6,513 nucleotides of DNA from Clostridia bacterium. Lineage in GTDB: Bacteria; Bacillota; Clostridia; UBA1381. How positions within the stretch are numbered: position 1 is the stretch's first letter; each line of letters starts with the position of its first letter. The notes below the pieces were generated by a model that was given only the letters and a program-made list of their open reading frames with translations, ran no database searches and was not told the DNA's origin. A program made the translations under genes and the position numbers. Below are positions 1-6,513 of the stretch, one piece after another. The stretch lies in contig JAFODX010000084.1 in NCBI GenBank assembly GCA_017380475.1, positions 1-6,513 on the forward strand, read 5' to 3'.

Positions 1-117
1 GAGTGCCGTCAGCTCATCGAAGCCGGTGCCAGGGAGATCACCCTGCTGGGTCAGAACGTCAACTCCTACGGCAAGGACCTCAGCTGCGGCATGGATTTTG
101 CTGACCTGCTGGACATA
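1..117 (+). pseudogene. miaB: Internal fragment of MiaB (tRNA-2-methylthio-N6-dimethylallyladenosine synthase), broken at both ends
   Basis: Frame 1 is open from the window edge and reads a MiaB-like stretch: [15 protein letters not shown] at about residues 13-27, then DFADLL at about 32-37. The [10 protein letters not shown] signature lies downstream of the radical-SAM cysteine motif in MiaB and separates it from the related methylthiotransferases RimO and MtaB. MiaB adds a methylthio group to i6A37 of tRNAs reading codons that start with U. Only about 38 codons remain. The N-terminal domain and the CxxxCxxC motif would lie left of the window, and the C-terminal half with the TRAM domain is absent. 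After about base 117 the frame continues as antisense of rlmN to a chance TAA at 205-207. The fragment is about 60% GC by my count over 1-110, clearly richer than the rest, which suggests a different source genome. The family call is firm; the cause of the break is inferred. Confidence 0.8.
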
Positions 118-728
118 TCCTCATCTGCTAACTCGTATATTTTCGGAACTATACCGCAAGTGGAAAGCGTTATATGTCTTAATCCGATATTCAGGCCTTT
201 TTCGTAATTTACATTATGCAGAAATTTAACCACATTTTCATAGTTATCAAGCGGTTCGCCTATTCCCATAAGTACAATATTCGAAATTCGTTCACCCATA
301 TCTTTCTGGGCGAAGATTACCTGATTAAGTATTTCACCTGCTGTCAGAGAACGGTATAAACCACCGATTGTAGATGCACAGAAACGGCATCCCATACGGC
401 ATCCTACCTGCGATGAAATACAGATGGTGAGTCCGTGATGATAGCGCATTACTACACTCTCAATACAATTCCCGTCAGGCAGACGGAACAGATATTTTAC
501 CGTACCGTCAAGCTTTGAAACAAGCTTTCGCTCAATTTCAAGTGTTGACACATAGCTTATTTCTTTCAGCTTCTCACGCAGATTTTTTGAAATGTCAGTC
601 ATCTCGTCATAATCGGTAATACCAAGATGCAGCCATTTGAAAATCTGTGCAGTGCGGAACTTTTTCTCGCCGAGCTCGACTAAAAAGCTTTCAAGCTCGT
701 GGTATTCTAAATCTTTTAAATCTATCAT
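66..728 (-). CDS. rlmN: Dual-specificity 23S rRNA/tRNA adenine-C2 methyltransferase RlmN, C-terminally truncated by the junction
   Basis: RlmN is a radical-SAM enzyme that methylates C2 of A2503 in 23S rRNA and of A37 in some tRNAs. The N-terminal accessory domain spans about residues 1-90. The radical-SAM core shows CISSQVGC (C103, the counterpart of E. coli Cys118), the [4Fe-4S] motif CRMGCRFC (C110, C114, C117), GIGEPLDN (155-162, the SAM-binding GEP motif) and RHITLSTCG (184-192). Similarity ends at about residue 204 (ELADED). The last 16 codons are antisense miaB sequence ending in a chance TAG at 66-68. Family members are about 340-350 residues long, so about 140 are missing, including the ISLHA-type strand and the C-terminal cysteine (E. 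coli Cys355) that is methylated during catalysis. As written, the product should be inactive. The ATG at 728-726 overlaps the rsmB stop as ATGA, and there is no strong Shine-Dalgarno, so translational coupling to rsmB is likely. The genuine gene probably continues normally in the source genome. Confidence 0.9.
   Translation of the reverse strand: MIDLKDLEYHELESFLVELGEKKFRTAQIFKWLHLGITDYDEMTDISKNLREKLKEISYVSTLEIERKLVSKLDGTVKYLFRLPDGNCIESVVMRYHHGLTICISSQVGCRMGCRFCASTIGGLYRSLTAGEILNQVIFAQKDMGERISNIVLMGIGEPLDNYENVVKFLHNVNYEKGLNIGLRHITLSTCGIVPKIYELADEDMSSRSAKSMPQLRSLP
109..120. other. Chimeric junction between a miaB fragment (+) and truncated rlmN (-)
   Basis: Left of this point the plus strand encodes MiaB up to DFADLL. 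Right of it the minus strand encodes RlmN up to ELADED. Both family similarities stop within the same few bases, and composition drops from about 60% GC to an AT-richer level. The exact breakpoint cannot be placed better than about 111-118, because a few bases such as gacatat could belong to either parent. No inverted repeats, target-site duplication, integrase or transposase are visible. An assembly or cloning chimera is the preferred explanation. Confidence 0.72.
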
Positions 729-1984
729 TTCTTATTTAACCTGCAAATGAAAAAACCGTCACACCCGTCAATATGCGGATAAAATGTTTTTTCATAAGTC
801 TTTTCAAATTCTTTGTTGTCACGAAGAAAGTCTGCTATTATTTCTTCGTTTTCGTGCTTGTTCAGAGTACATGTGGAATATACAAGGCATCCGCCCTTTC
901 TGACGTACTCTGCACCGTTTCTGATTATCTTTCGCTGTATGTCATATAATTCATCAAGAGCAGTATGTGAAAACTTTATATCAGGCTTACGGCGTATAAT
1001 CCCCCAGCCGGAGCACGGAACATCACAAAGTACTCTGTCTGCAACACAAACCAAATCATTTTGCAATACGGTTGCATCAGCGACCTTTGCTTCAACTGAT
1101 ATAATACCAAGACGTTTTACTGCATTTTCTATAAGCGTAATTTTATGCTCATGTATATCAAATGCTAAAACTTTACCGTTATCATTCATGAGTTCTGCAA
1201 TATGCGTAGTTTTTCCGCCGGGTGCTGCACACATATCAATAACTGTTTCACCCTCTTTGGGGTCAAGCACCAAAGATGCAGTATATGCACCTCTGTCCTG
1301 AACACTGAAGCAGCCGTCACGGTAAAGTGAGTCAGATGCCACATCAAAGCCATCAGCTTTTATCATTCCGTATTCTGTAACAACATTATCTATGCCGTTT
1401 TCCTTAAGTTTTTGTGAAAGTTTTTCTGTATCTGTTTTTAATGCATTCGGTCGTATCAGAAAATCCGGAGCTTCATTCAATGCTCCCATCAATTGTTCAC
1501 AAAACTCAACACCAAACTGTTGACAAAACATTTCGGTCATTTCCTTGCTGAAAGAGTATTTTACAGATAAATCGTCTGAAAAATCAATTTTGCATCCGTC
1601 TTTACAGAACGCACGCAGTATTGCATTTACAAATCTGTCAGAACCCTTTTTGCAGTATTTTTTTGCAAGCTTTACGCTTTCGTTTACCGCCGCACTCTCC
1701 GGCACTTTATCCAGAAACAAAAGCTGATATATACCTATTTCAAGCAGTATTTTTACGTATCTTGCAAGCTTCTTCAATTTTACTGACGAATATTTCGCAA
1801 TTACATATTCAAGAGTAAAATGTCTTGACACAATACCGTAGACAAGACCTGTATAAAAAGCTTTTTCGTTTTTATCCATACCACGGCATTTGCCAAGCAT
1901 TTCCTTAACGGCAAGATTTGAATATGCACCGTTATAGAAAATTTCGTTTAATGTAAGAAGCGCCGCTTCTCTTGCACTAATCAA
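725..1984 (-). CDS. rsmB: 16S rRNA (cytosine-967-C5)-methyltransferase RsmB (Sun/Fmu)
   Basis: RsmB uses SAM to make m5C967 in helix 31 of 16S rRNA. The 419 residues are close to the usual 430-450. Residues 1 to about 130 form a NusB-like RNA-binding domain, including the typical [15 protein letters not shown] stretch at about 94-108. A linker follows, then a Rossmann-fold methyltransferase. Visible motifs are the SAM loop DMCAAPGGK (250-258), the acidic FDIHEHK (275-281), motif IV DVPCSG (321-326, C324) and motif VI YSTCT (369-373, C372, expected catalytic nucleophile). The C-terminal DGFFICRL (409-416) is typical. The start is TTG at 1984-1982: it overlaps the upstream stop as TTGA, has AGGAG six bases upstream, and gives the family N-terminus (SAREAAL). 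No nearby in-frame ATG fits better. The gene lies between the zinc peptidase and rlmN with 4-base overlaps at both ends, so it is probably translated by coupling within the operon. Confidence 0.95.
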   Translation of the reverse strand: MISAREAALLTLNEIFYNGAYSNLAVKEMLGKCRGMDKNEKAFYTGLVYGIVSRHFTLEYVIAKYSSVKLKKLARYVKILLEIGIYQLLFLDKVPESAAVNESVKLAKKYCKKGSDRFVNAILRAFCKDGCKIDFSDDLSVKYSFSKEMTEMFCQQFGVEFCEQLMGALNEAPDFLIRPNALKTDTEKLSQKLKENGIDNVVTEYGMIKADGFDVASDSLYRDGCFSVQDRGAYTASLVLDPKEGETVIDMCAAPGGKTTHIAELMNDNGKVLAFDIHEHKITLIENAVKRLGIISVEAKVADATVLQNDLVCVADRVLCDVPCSGWGIIRRKPDIKFSHTALDELYDIQRKIIRNGAEYVRKGGCLVYSTCTLNKHENEEIIADFLRDNKEFEKTYEKTFYPHIDGCDGFFICRLNKK

Positions 1985-2676
1985 TCTCTTCTCCTGTTTC
2001 CGCTTACCAAGAGGAACAGTCTTAACACCTGCAACGCAGTCGCCGCTGCTGACGCAAAATACGTCATTGCCGCTGCATTGAGCACTTTTTTCGTTCCTTT
2101 AAGCTCATCTTCATCGAGTATTCCCATATTATATAACGTGTTTATAGCCCTTGCGCTTGCATTCGTTTCAGTAGGCAGTGTCACAATCTGAAAAGCGAAT
2201 ACCGCACAGTACAGTATAACACCAAACATCGCAAGCTCTGCTGAAATAAAAAGTCCCAATAATATAATCGGTATTGCAAGGTGTGAGCATATATTCACAA
2301 ACGGTACCATTCCGTTACGGAGTTTTATCGGTGCATATCCTACCTGATGCTGAACTGCGTGTCCGCATTCGTGTGCTGCGACACCAAGTGCCGCTATTGA
2401 GGTAGAATCATAGGTTGCATCCGAAAGTCTTATTATGCGTTCTTTCGGGCTGAAATGGTCAGTAAGTTTTCCTGAAACTCTTTCAATTCTGATATCCTGC
2501 AAACCGTTTGCATCAAGAATTCTGCGTGCTGCCTGAGCGGCGGTTATGCCACGTCTTGATGATATCTTATCATATTTTCTGAATGTTCCGTTTACATTTG
2601 CAGAAGCTATAAGCGTTATTATCAATCCTATTATGACAAGCATATATGTCGGATCATAATAAAAATAGTAAGGCAT
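1981..2676 (-). CDS. YugP-family membrane zinc metallopeptidase (Zn_peptidase_2)
   Basis: This 231-residue integral membrane protein matches the YugP type of neutral zinc metallopeptidase. A hydrophobic N-terminal segment (about 10-27) follows the aromatic MPYYFYYDP start. A soluble part then leads to the HEXXH zinc motif HECGH (102-106) in the context VAAHECGHAVQHQ. The TLPTETNASARA stretch (166-177) matches the family's conserved TLPVEFNAS-like region, and E170 is a candidate third zinc ligand. Further membrane segments are at about 130-147, 149-166 and 205-224. The substrate is unknown; cleavage or quality control of membrane proteins is inference only. The ATG at 2676-2674 starts two bases after the fmt stop, with GGAG at 2690-2687 inside fmt. 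The stop TGA (1983-1981) overlaps the rsmB TTG start. The position between fmt and rsmB recurs in Clostridia to my knowledge, so this is probably an inherited arrangement, not an insertion. Confidence 0.88.
   Translation of the reverse strand: MPYYFYYDPTYMLVIIGLIITLIASANVNGTFRKYDKISSRRGITAAQAARRILDANGLQDIRIERVSGKLTDHFSPKERIIRLSDATYDSTSIAALGVAAHECGHAVQHQVGYAPIKLRNGMVPFVNICSHLAIPIILLGLFISAELAMFGVILYCAVFAFQIVTLPTETNASARAINTLYNMGILDEDELKGTKKVLNAAAMTYFASAAATALQVLRLFLLVSGNRRRD
1991..1995 (-). promoter_or_regulatory. Shine-Dalgarno for rsmB, supporting its TTG start
   Basis: On the minus strand AGGAG lies six bases before TTG at 1984, inside the last codons of the upstream peptidase gene. This spacing supports TTG as the real start despite its rarity. 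Confidence 0.7.
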
Positions 2677-2678
2677 AT

Positions 2679-3611
2679 TTATTCATCTCCTAAAATTACG
2701 CCGTTTACAATTTCGTGACCTCTTGCATAATCTTCAATATTCATACGCTTAAGTCCCGGGAACTGAACGGTTTTAATGTAGAGTGCACCGTTACCGCAGG
2801 CAACCTTCAAGCCTTTGTTCTTTTCTATGCCAAGGATCTCGCCACACTCACCTTCACCGTTAGTTTTCTCCGCTTCATAAATTTTAAACATTTCGCCCTT
2901 ATATGTTGTAACTGCACCCGGAAACGGGCTCATACCGCATATAAGCTTTGAAATCTTGTCATTTGAGAGTGTCCAGTCAATAATTGACAGTTCTTTTGTT
3001 ATTTTTTCAGCATATGTGCTTTTGCTATCGTCCTGTTTTGTATACACGGCAGTGCCGTTTTCAATTTCAGGTATCGTTTTTACAAGAAGCTCACCGCCAA
3101 GCTTTGCCAGACGGTCAAAAAGCTCACCTGCAGTTTCATATTCACCAATCGGAGTTTCGCAAACAGAAACAACATCACCTGTATCAAGACCTTTTTCCAT
3201 CTTCATAATGGCTACACCTGTTTTTTCGTCGCCGTTAATAATTGACCACTGAATCGGTGCAGCACCACGATATTTTGGCAAAAGTGACGCGTGCACATTT
3301 ATGCATCCGTATTCGGGATAGTTCAGGATATATTCCGGCAATATTTTACCGTATGCCGCAACAACTATCATATCAGGTGCAAGGTCATTGAGTGTATCAG
3401 AAAATGCACCGTCTTTTAACGTTTCAGGCTGATATACCGTGAGTCCGAGACTCTCTGCCATAACCTTTACATCTGTCGGAACAAGCTTGTGCCCTCTGCC
3501 CTTCGGTTTATCAGGTTGAGATACTACTCCGACTAATTCATTGTCTGTTTCTGATATTGCACGAAGTATCTCCGATGCGAAATCAGGTGTTCCCATAAAA
3601 AGAATTTTCAT
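2679..3611 (-). CDS. fmt: Methionyl-tRNA formyltransferase
   Basis: Fmt transfers the formyl group of 10-formyltetrahydrofolate to Met-tRNA(fMet), making the bacterial initiator in the cytoplasm. The 310 residues match the family length. The formyltransferase fold (about 1-200) opens with MKILFMGTPDFA. It carries SQPDKPKGRG (31-40, the tRNA-contacting loop region), VVAAYGKILP (83-92), the catalytic INVHASLLPKYRGAAPI (104-120; N105 and H107) and GLDTGDV (141-147; D143). N105, H107 and D143 correspond to the E. coli catalytic Asn106, His108 and Asp144. The C-terminal OB-fold domain (about 208-305) shows MSPFPGA and the conserved FPGLKRM region. The ATG at 3611 lies one base after the def stop, and GAGGA is placed six bases upstream within def. 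The def-fmt pair is functionally matched: Fmt adds the formyl group and Def removes it. Confidence 0.97.
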   Translation of the reverse strand: MKILFMGTPDFASEILRAISETDNELVGVVSQPDKPKGRGHKLVPTDVKVMAESLGLTVYQPETLKDGAFSDTLNDLAPDMIVVAAYGKILPEYILNYPEYGCINVHASLLPKYRGAAPIQWSIINGDEKTGVAIMKMEKGLDTGDVVSVCETPIGEYETAGELFDRLAKLGGELLVKTIPEIENGTAVYTKQDDSKSTYAEKITKELSIIDWTLSNDKISKLICGMSPFPGAVTTYKGEMFKIYEAEKTNGEGECGEILGIEKNKGLKVACGNGALYIKTVQFPGLKRMNIEDYARGHEIVNGVILGDE

Positions 3612-3612
3612 A

Positions 3613-4074
3613 TTAGTCCTCGTCCAAGTCTACAAATTTTATTACGTGTGATGTGAATACAACCCCGTCAAGATGGTCACATTCGTGACAAATTGCACGT
3701 GCAAGAAGCTCTTCGCCCTCAATCACAAATTCTTTGCCGTTACGGTCAGACGCCTTTACCTTAACATACATCGGACGTTCTACCTCACCCCATACTCCGG
3801 GGAAGCTCAGACATCCTTCATTACCCGTCTGTGAACCCGATTTTTCAATTATTTCAGGGTTTATAAGCTCTATTCTGCCCTCTCCGATGTCAATAACAAC
3901 AACTCTTTTTAAAATTCCGACCTGAGGTGCAGCAAGTCCTACGCCATTTGATTTCTGCATTGTTTCATACATATCATCAAGCAGTATTTCCAATTTTTTA
4001 TCAAAATTTTTGACTTCCTTACATTTCTTGTAAAGCACCTCGTCATCTCTGTAGCGCATTTTCCTTAATGCCAT
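3613..4074 (-). CDS. def: Peptide deformylase
   Basis: Def is a metal-dependent hydrolase that removes the formyl group from the N-terminal methionine of nascent proteins at the ribosome. All three family motifs are intact in 153 residues: [10 protein letters not shown] (44-53), EGCLSFPG (86-93, metal-binding C88) and HECDHLDG (130-137; H130 and H134 bind the metal, E131 is the general base). The length and the HECDHLDG form of motif 3, without a long C-terminal extension, fit a compact clostridial deformylase. The ATG at 4074-4072 has a near-perfect AGGAGGG six bases upstream, the strongest ribosome binding site in the window. It overlaps the priA stop codon, and the priA-def gap is 11 bases. 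The stop TAA (3615-3613) is one base from the fmt start, so def and fmt are almost certainly co-transcribed. Confidence 0.97.
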   Translation of the reverse strand: MALRKMRYRDDEVLYKKCKEVKNFDKKLEILLDDMYETMQKSNGVGLAAPQVGILKRVVVIDIGEGRIELINPEIIEKSGSQTGNEGCLSFPGVWGEVERPMYVKVKASDRNGKEFVIEGEELLARAICHECDHLDGVVFTSHVIKFVDLDED

Positions 4075-4080
4075 AAAACA

Positions 4081-4087
4081 CCCTCCT
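4081..4087 (-). promoter_or_regulatory. Strong Shine-Dalgarno of def
   Basis: The minus strand reads AGGAGGG followed by six bases and the def ATG. The site shares bases with the priA TAG stop (4088-4086), so ribosomes ending priA finish on the def binding site. This may let def be translated at a high level independently of priA. Confidence 0.75.
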
Positions 4088-6513
4088 AATATATATTCAT
4101 TGGATTTTTGTCTATCTGTATCTGCACATTCTTAAGCAGACTGTCGTTTTTAACAGCAGATGTTGCATCTATGAGCCGTTGATTGAATAAATCCGCATTT
4201 TCGCATTTTATGAGTATCTGCCAGCGGTATTTACCCTTTATTCTCGACACTCCCGACGGTATCGGACCTAAAACTGCAAGCTTTTCAGGTATCTTATTTA
4301 TATCCCCGAACGTATCACGGAACAAAAACGCTCCCCTGCGTGTGATATCATTACTCTCTCCCGAAAACCGTATACAAATCATCTCCGAATACGGCGGATA
4401 CCACATTGTCTGACGTTCAGAAACAGTTTTATTGTAAAAAGAACGGTAATCATGTGTTTTAACAAGGTTTATTGCAAAATTTTCAGGGTTGTAGGTCTGA
4501 ATAATCGCACGGCCTCGTTTTGTTCCTCTGCCGGCTCTGCCCGAAACCTGTTCTAAAACATCAAATGTGCGTTCTCCACTTCTGAAATCATTTATGTGGA
4601 GCATTGTGTCTGCACTCATTACACCGACAAGTGTTACATTCGAAAAATCAAGTCCTTTTGATACCATCTGCGTTCCTATTAAGATATCAATCTTATCATT
4701 TGCAAACGATTCCAGAATCCGCTTATGTGAATTTTTTCTTGTGGTCACATCAGCATCAAGACGTATAACCGATGCTGACGGAAACAATCGTTTAACTTCA
4801 TCCTCTATCTTTTGCGTACCACCGCCGAAATATCTTATATACTTACTTCCGCATAACGGACACTTCGTATAGTTGGGTTGTTTATGACCGCAGTAATGAC
4901 ATTTCAGAGTGTTATCATAACTATGGTATGTCAACGATATATTGCAATTCGGGCACTGCGGTACAAAACCGCATTTACGGCACGATACAAACGTTGAAAA
5001 ACCCCGTCGGTTCATAAAAAGAATTGTCTGCTCGCCGTTTTTTATGTTCTTCTGCACCGCTTCATAGAGTTGTTTTGAAAACATACTCTTGTTGCCAAGT
5101 TCAAGCTCTTTACGCATATCGACTATCTCAATTTCCGGCATCGACGCCTCATTATAGCGCTTATGCATCTCTATAAGCTTAAACTTACCCGAAAGTGCAT
5201 CAGTATAGCTTTCAATTGACGGTGTTGCAGACGCAAGAAGCGTTACCGCCCCGGACATTTCTGCACGTTTAATTGCAACCTCACGGGCATGATAGCGTGG
5301 ACTCATTTCAGATTTGTATGTCTCAGAATGTTCCTCGTCAATAATAATGATACCGATATCCGAAAGCGGTGCAAAAACTGCACTTCGTGCACCTATTACA
5401 ATGTCCGCTTCATTATTCATTATTCTCGACCACTGGTCATATCTTTCACCTAAAGACAAGCCGCTGTGCAGGATTGCTATCCTTTTACCGAAACGGCTAA
5501 CAAATCTTGAGACCATCTGCGGTGTCAGTGAGATTTCAGGGACAAGCACAAGTGCTGTTCTGCCCATGCTGACAGTATGCTCTATCGCACGAAGAAAAAC
5601 CTCCGTTTTTCCGCTGCCGGTTACTCCGTGAAGAAGAAATGTTTCATTTCCTTTGTTATCTATTGCATCATTTATGAGTGTTATTGCATTTTTCTGTTCT
5701 TTTGTAGGCTCTGGCGGTTTTGAAAGAGATGTTAATTCATCATACACACGCCGTTCAAGAACAACATCAAAAAACTCAACAATACCGTTTTTATGTAAAG
5801 CAGATAACGCACTGTAGTTTCCCAATGAGAAACGAACAATATCTGCAGTTGAGATAAACTCGTTATCCTTTAACATCACAATCATCCGCTTTTGAATTTT
5901 TGAACGTGAGTTGTTCATATATTCATCAGCTTCGTCGTCCGTTACAGACAACCTTACTGCACGGATTTTATGTTTCTTAATGTCACGGCTATGCTGAAAT
6001 TCACGCTTGATTGCATTCTTTTTCTCAAGCTGTGTAAGACGAGGTCTTATATCTGTATCAAAATAAGACATAAGAGAATATATATCCATTCCACCGCCGT
6101 TATCTTCAAGAATTTCAAGGATTTTTATGTCTCTGTCAGTTTTTCCGAACTGCCCAGCTTCGCAAAGAACTATCCATTCAACAGTTTTAAGTCCCGTACC
6201 GGTCGGAATTATGGTATGTATAAGTTCAATATATGTAGCAAGGTATCTTGTATGCATATATTGAATTAGCTCAACCATATCCGGTTTAAATGCAAATTCA
6301 TCTGACGCAACGTCTATTATTTTTTTTATTCTTTTTGCCTCTGTGTTTTCCTTTACTCTTAAAACAAAACCTTCTTTTTCAGCATTATTCTGAGAAAACG
6401 GTATGATAACACGCGTTCCCGGAACAACCCGTCCCAGAAGTCCGTCAGGTATTTCGTAATCAAACACACGGTCAACCGCCCTTCCCGGATGGTTGACCAC
6501 AATTTCAGCGTAC
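4086..6513 (-). CDS. priA: Primosomal protein N' (replication restart helicase PriA), 5' end beyond window
   Basis: PriA recognises stalled or collapsed replication forks, unwinds DNA 3'-5' and starts reloading of the replicative helicase. Numbering runs from the GTG codon at 6500, but the frame stays open to the edge and reads YAEI before it. [19 protein letters not shown] is a normal PriA N-terminus, so the GTG is internal and the true start lies at or just past base 6513. Domains: DNA 3'-end-binding domain (to about 105), winged helix (about 120-250), helicase lobe 1 with Walker A GVTGSGKT (292-299), DEEH box (388-391) and ASATPS (423-428). The zinc-binding insert has all eight cysteines (507, 510, 516, 519, 534, 537, 547, 550). 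Lobe 2 has [11 protein letters not shown] (609-619) and QVSGRAGRG (651-659), and a C-terminal domain follows. The visible 808 codons match the usual length. All ATPase and zinc residues are present, so the protein looks functional. It is the first visible gene of the operon. Confidence 0.97.
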   Translation of the reverse strand, partial: YAEIVVNHPGRAVDRVFDYEIPDGLLGRVVPGTRVIIPFSQNNAEKEGFVLRVKENTEAKRIKKIIDVASDEFAFKPDMVELIQYMHTRYLATYIELIHTIIPTGTGLKTVEWIVLCEAGQFGKTDRDIKILEILEDNGGGMDIYSLMSYFDTDIRPRLTQLEKKNAIKREFQHSRDIKKHKIRAVRLSVTDDEADEYMNNSRSKIQKRMIVMLKDNEFISTADIVRFSLGNYSALSALHKNGIVEFFDVVLERRVYDELTSLSKPPEPTKEQKNAITLINDAIDNKGNETFLLHGVTGSGKTEVFLRAIEHTVSMGRTALVLVPEISLTPQMVSRFVSRFGKRIAILHSGLSLGERYDQWSRIMNNEADIVIGARSAVFAPLSDIGIIIIDEEHSETYKSEMSPRYHAREVAIKRAEMSGAVTLLASATPSIESYTDALSGKFKLIEMHKRYNEASMPEIEIVDMRKELELGNKSMFSKQLYEAVQKNIKNGEQTILFMNRRGFSTFVSCRKCGFVPQCPNCNISLTYHSYDNTLKCHYCGHKQPNYTKCPLCGSKYIRYFGGGTQKIEDEVKRLFPSASVIRLDADVTTRKNSHKRILESFANDKIDILIGTQMVSKGLDFSNVTLVGVMSADTMLHINDFRSGERTFDVLEQVSGRAGRGTKRGRAIIQTYNPENFAINLVKTHDYRSFYNKTVSERQTMWYPPYSEMICIRFSGESNDITRRGAFLFRDTFGDINKIPEKLAVLGPIPSGVSRIKGKYRWQILIKCENADLFNQRLIDATSAVKNDSLLKNVQIQIDKNPMNIY

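Noticed and set aside
26..229. Plus-strand 67-codon open frame at the left end
   Set aside because: It is out of frame with the MiaB fragment (which uses frame 1) and runs across the chimeric junction, so it is a shadow frame.
1..728. A natural miaB-rlmN fusion or convergent radical-SAM pair as a new system
   Set aside because: The two pieces lie on opposite strands, both are truncated at the same point, and base composition changes there; no continuous fused protein is encoded.
813..1301. Plus-strand 162-codon open frame opposite rsmB
   Set aside because: It is antisense to a clear RsmB gene with intact motifs, has no recognisable domain, and shows no good ribosome binding site; open frames opposite conserved genes are common.
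2956..3252. Plus-strand open frames opposite fmt, including overlapping frames at 2984-3208
   Set aside because: They mirror the conserved catalytic portion of Fmt, have no family features of their own and no upstream signals.
725..6513. Search for a novel defence, mobile or regulatory-RNA system
   Set aside because: The region is filled by five recognisable housekeeping genes plus the rlmN start with gaps of 11 bases or less; no repeats, hairpin-plus-T-run terminators, tRNA or riboswitch-like leaders are apparent by eye.

Overview
The window looks like chromosomal housekeeping DNA from a Gram-positive anaerobe of the Clostridia, most likely a Ruminococcaceae/Oscillospirales-type gut or rumen lineage. 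This rests on the gene order priA-def-fmt-(membrane zinc peptidase)-rsmB-rlmN, strong AGGAGG-type ribosome binding sites, AT-leaning codon use and Firmicutes-like protein sequences. The species cannot be named from the sequence alone.

Almost the whole window is one tightly packed minus-strand operon, read from the right edge to the left. PriA (replication restart helicase; its first codon lies just beyond the right edge) is followed by peptide deformylase, methionyl-tRNA formyltransferase, a YugP-type membrane zinc metallopeptidase, the 16S rRNA m5C methyltransferase RsmB, and the radical-SAM 23S rRNA/tRNA methyltransferase RlmN. Neighbouring genes are separated by at most 11 bases or overlap by 4 bases (TTGA and ATGA junctions), so translational coupling is likely. 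No promoter, terminator, tRNA, mobile element or CRISPR array is visible, and no intergenic stretch is longer than about 11 bases. The theme is protein-synthesis start-up: fmt formylates initiator Met-tRNA, def removes the formyl group from new proteins, and rsmB and rlmN modify ribosomal RNA. priA is a common genomic neighbour with a DNA-replication role.

The left end is abnormal. Roughly bases 1-115 are GC-rich (about 60%) and encode, on the plus strand, an internal piece of MiaB, another radical-SAM tRNA-modifying enzyme. At about base 112-118 this piece abuts rlmN head-on, and both genes are broken there. RlmN loses roughly its last 140 residues, including the catalytic C-terminal cysteine region, and its reading frame runs antisense through the miaB piece to a chance stop. 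The simplest reading is a chimeric join in a (meta)genome assembly near a contig end. A real rearrangement is less likely.

I found no convincing undescribed biological system. The points worth a second look are the chimeric junction, the TTG start of rsmB, and the membrane peptidase embedded in a translation operon.
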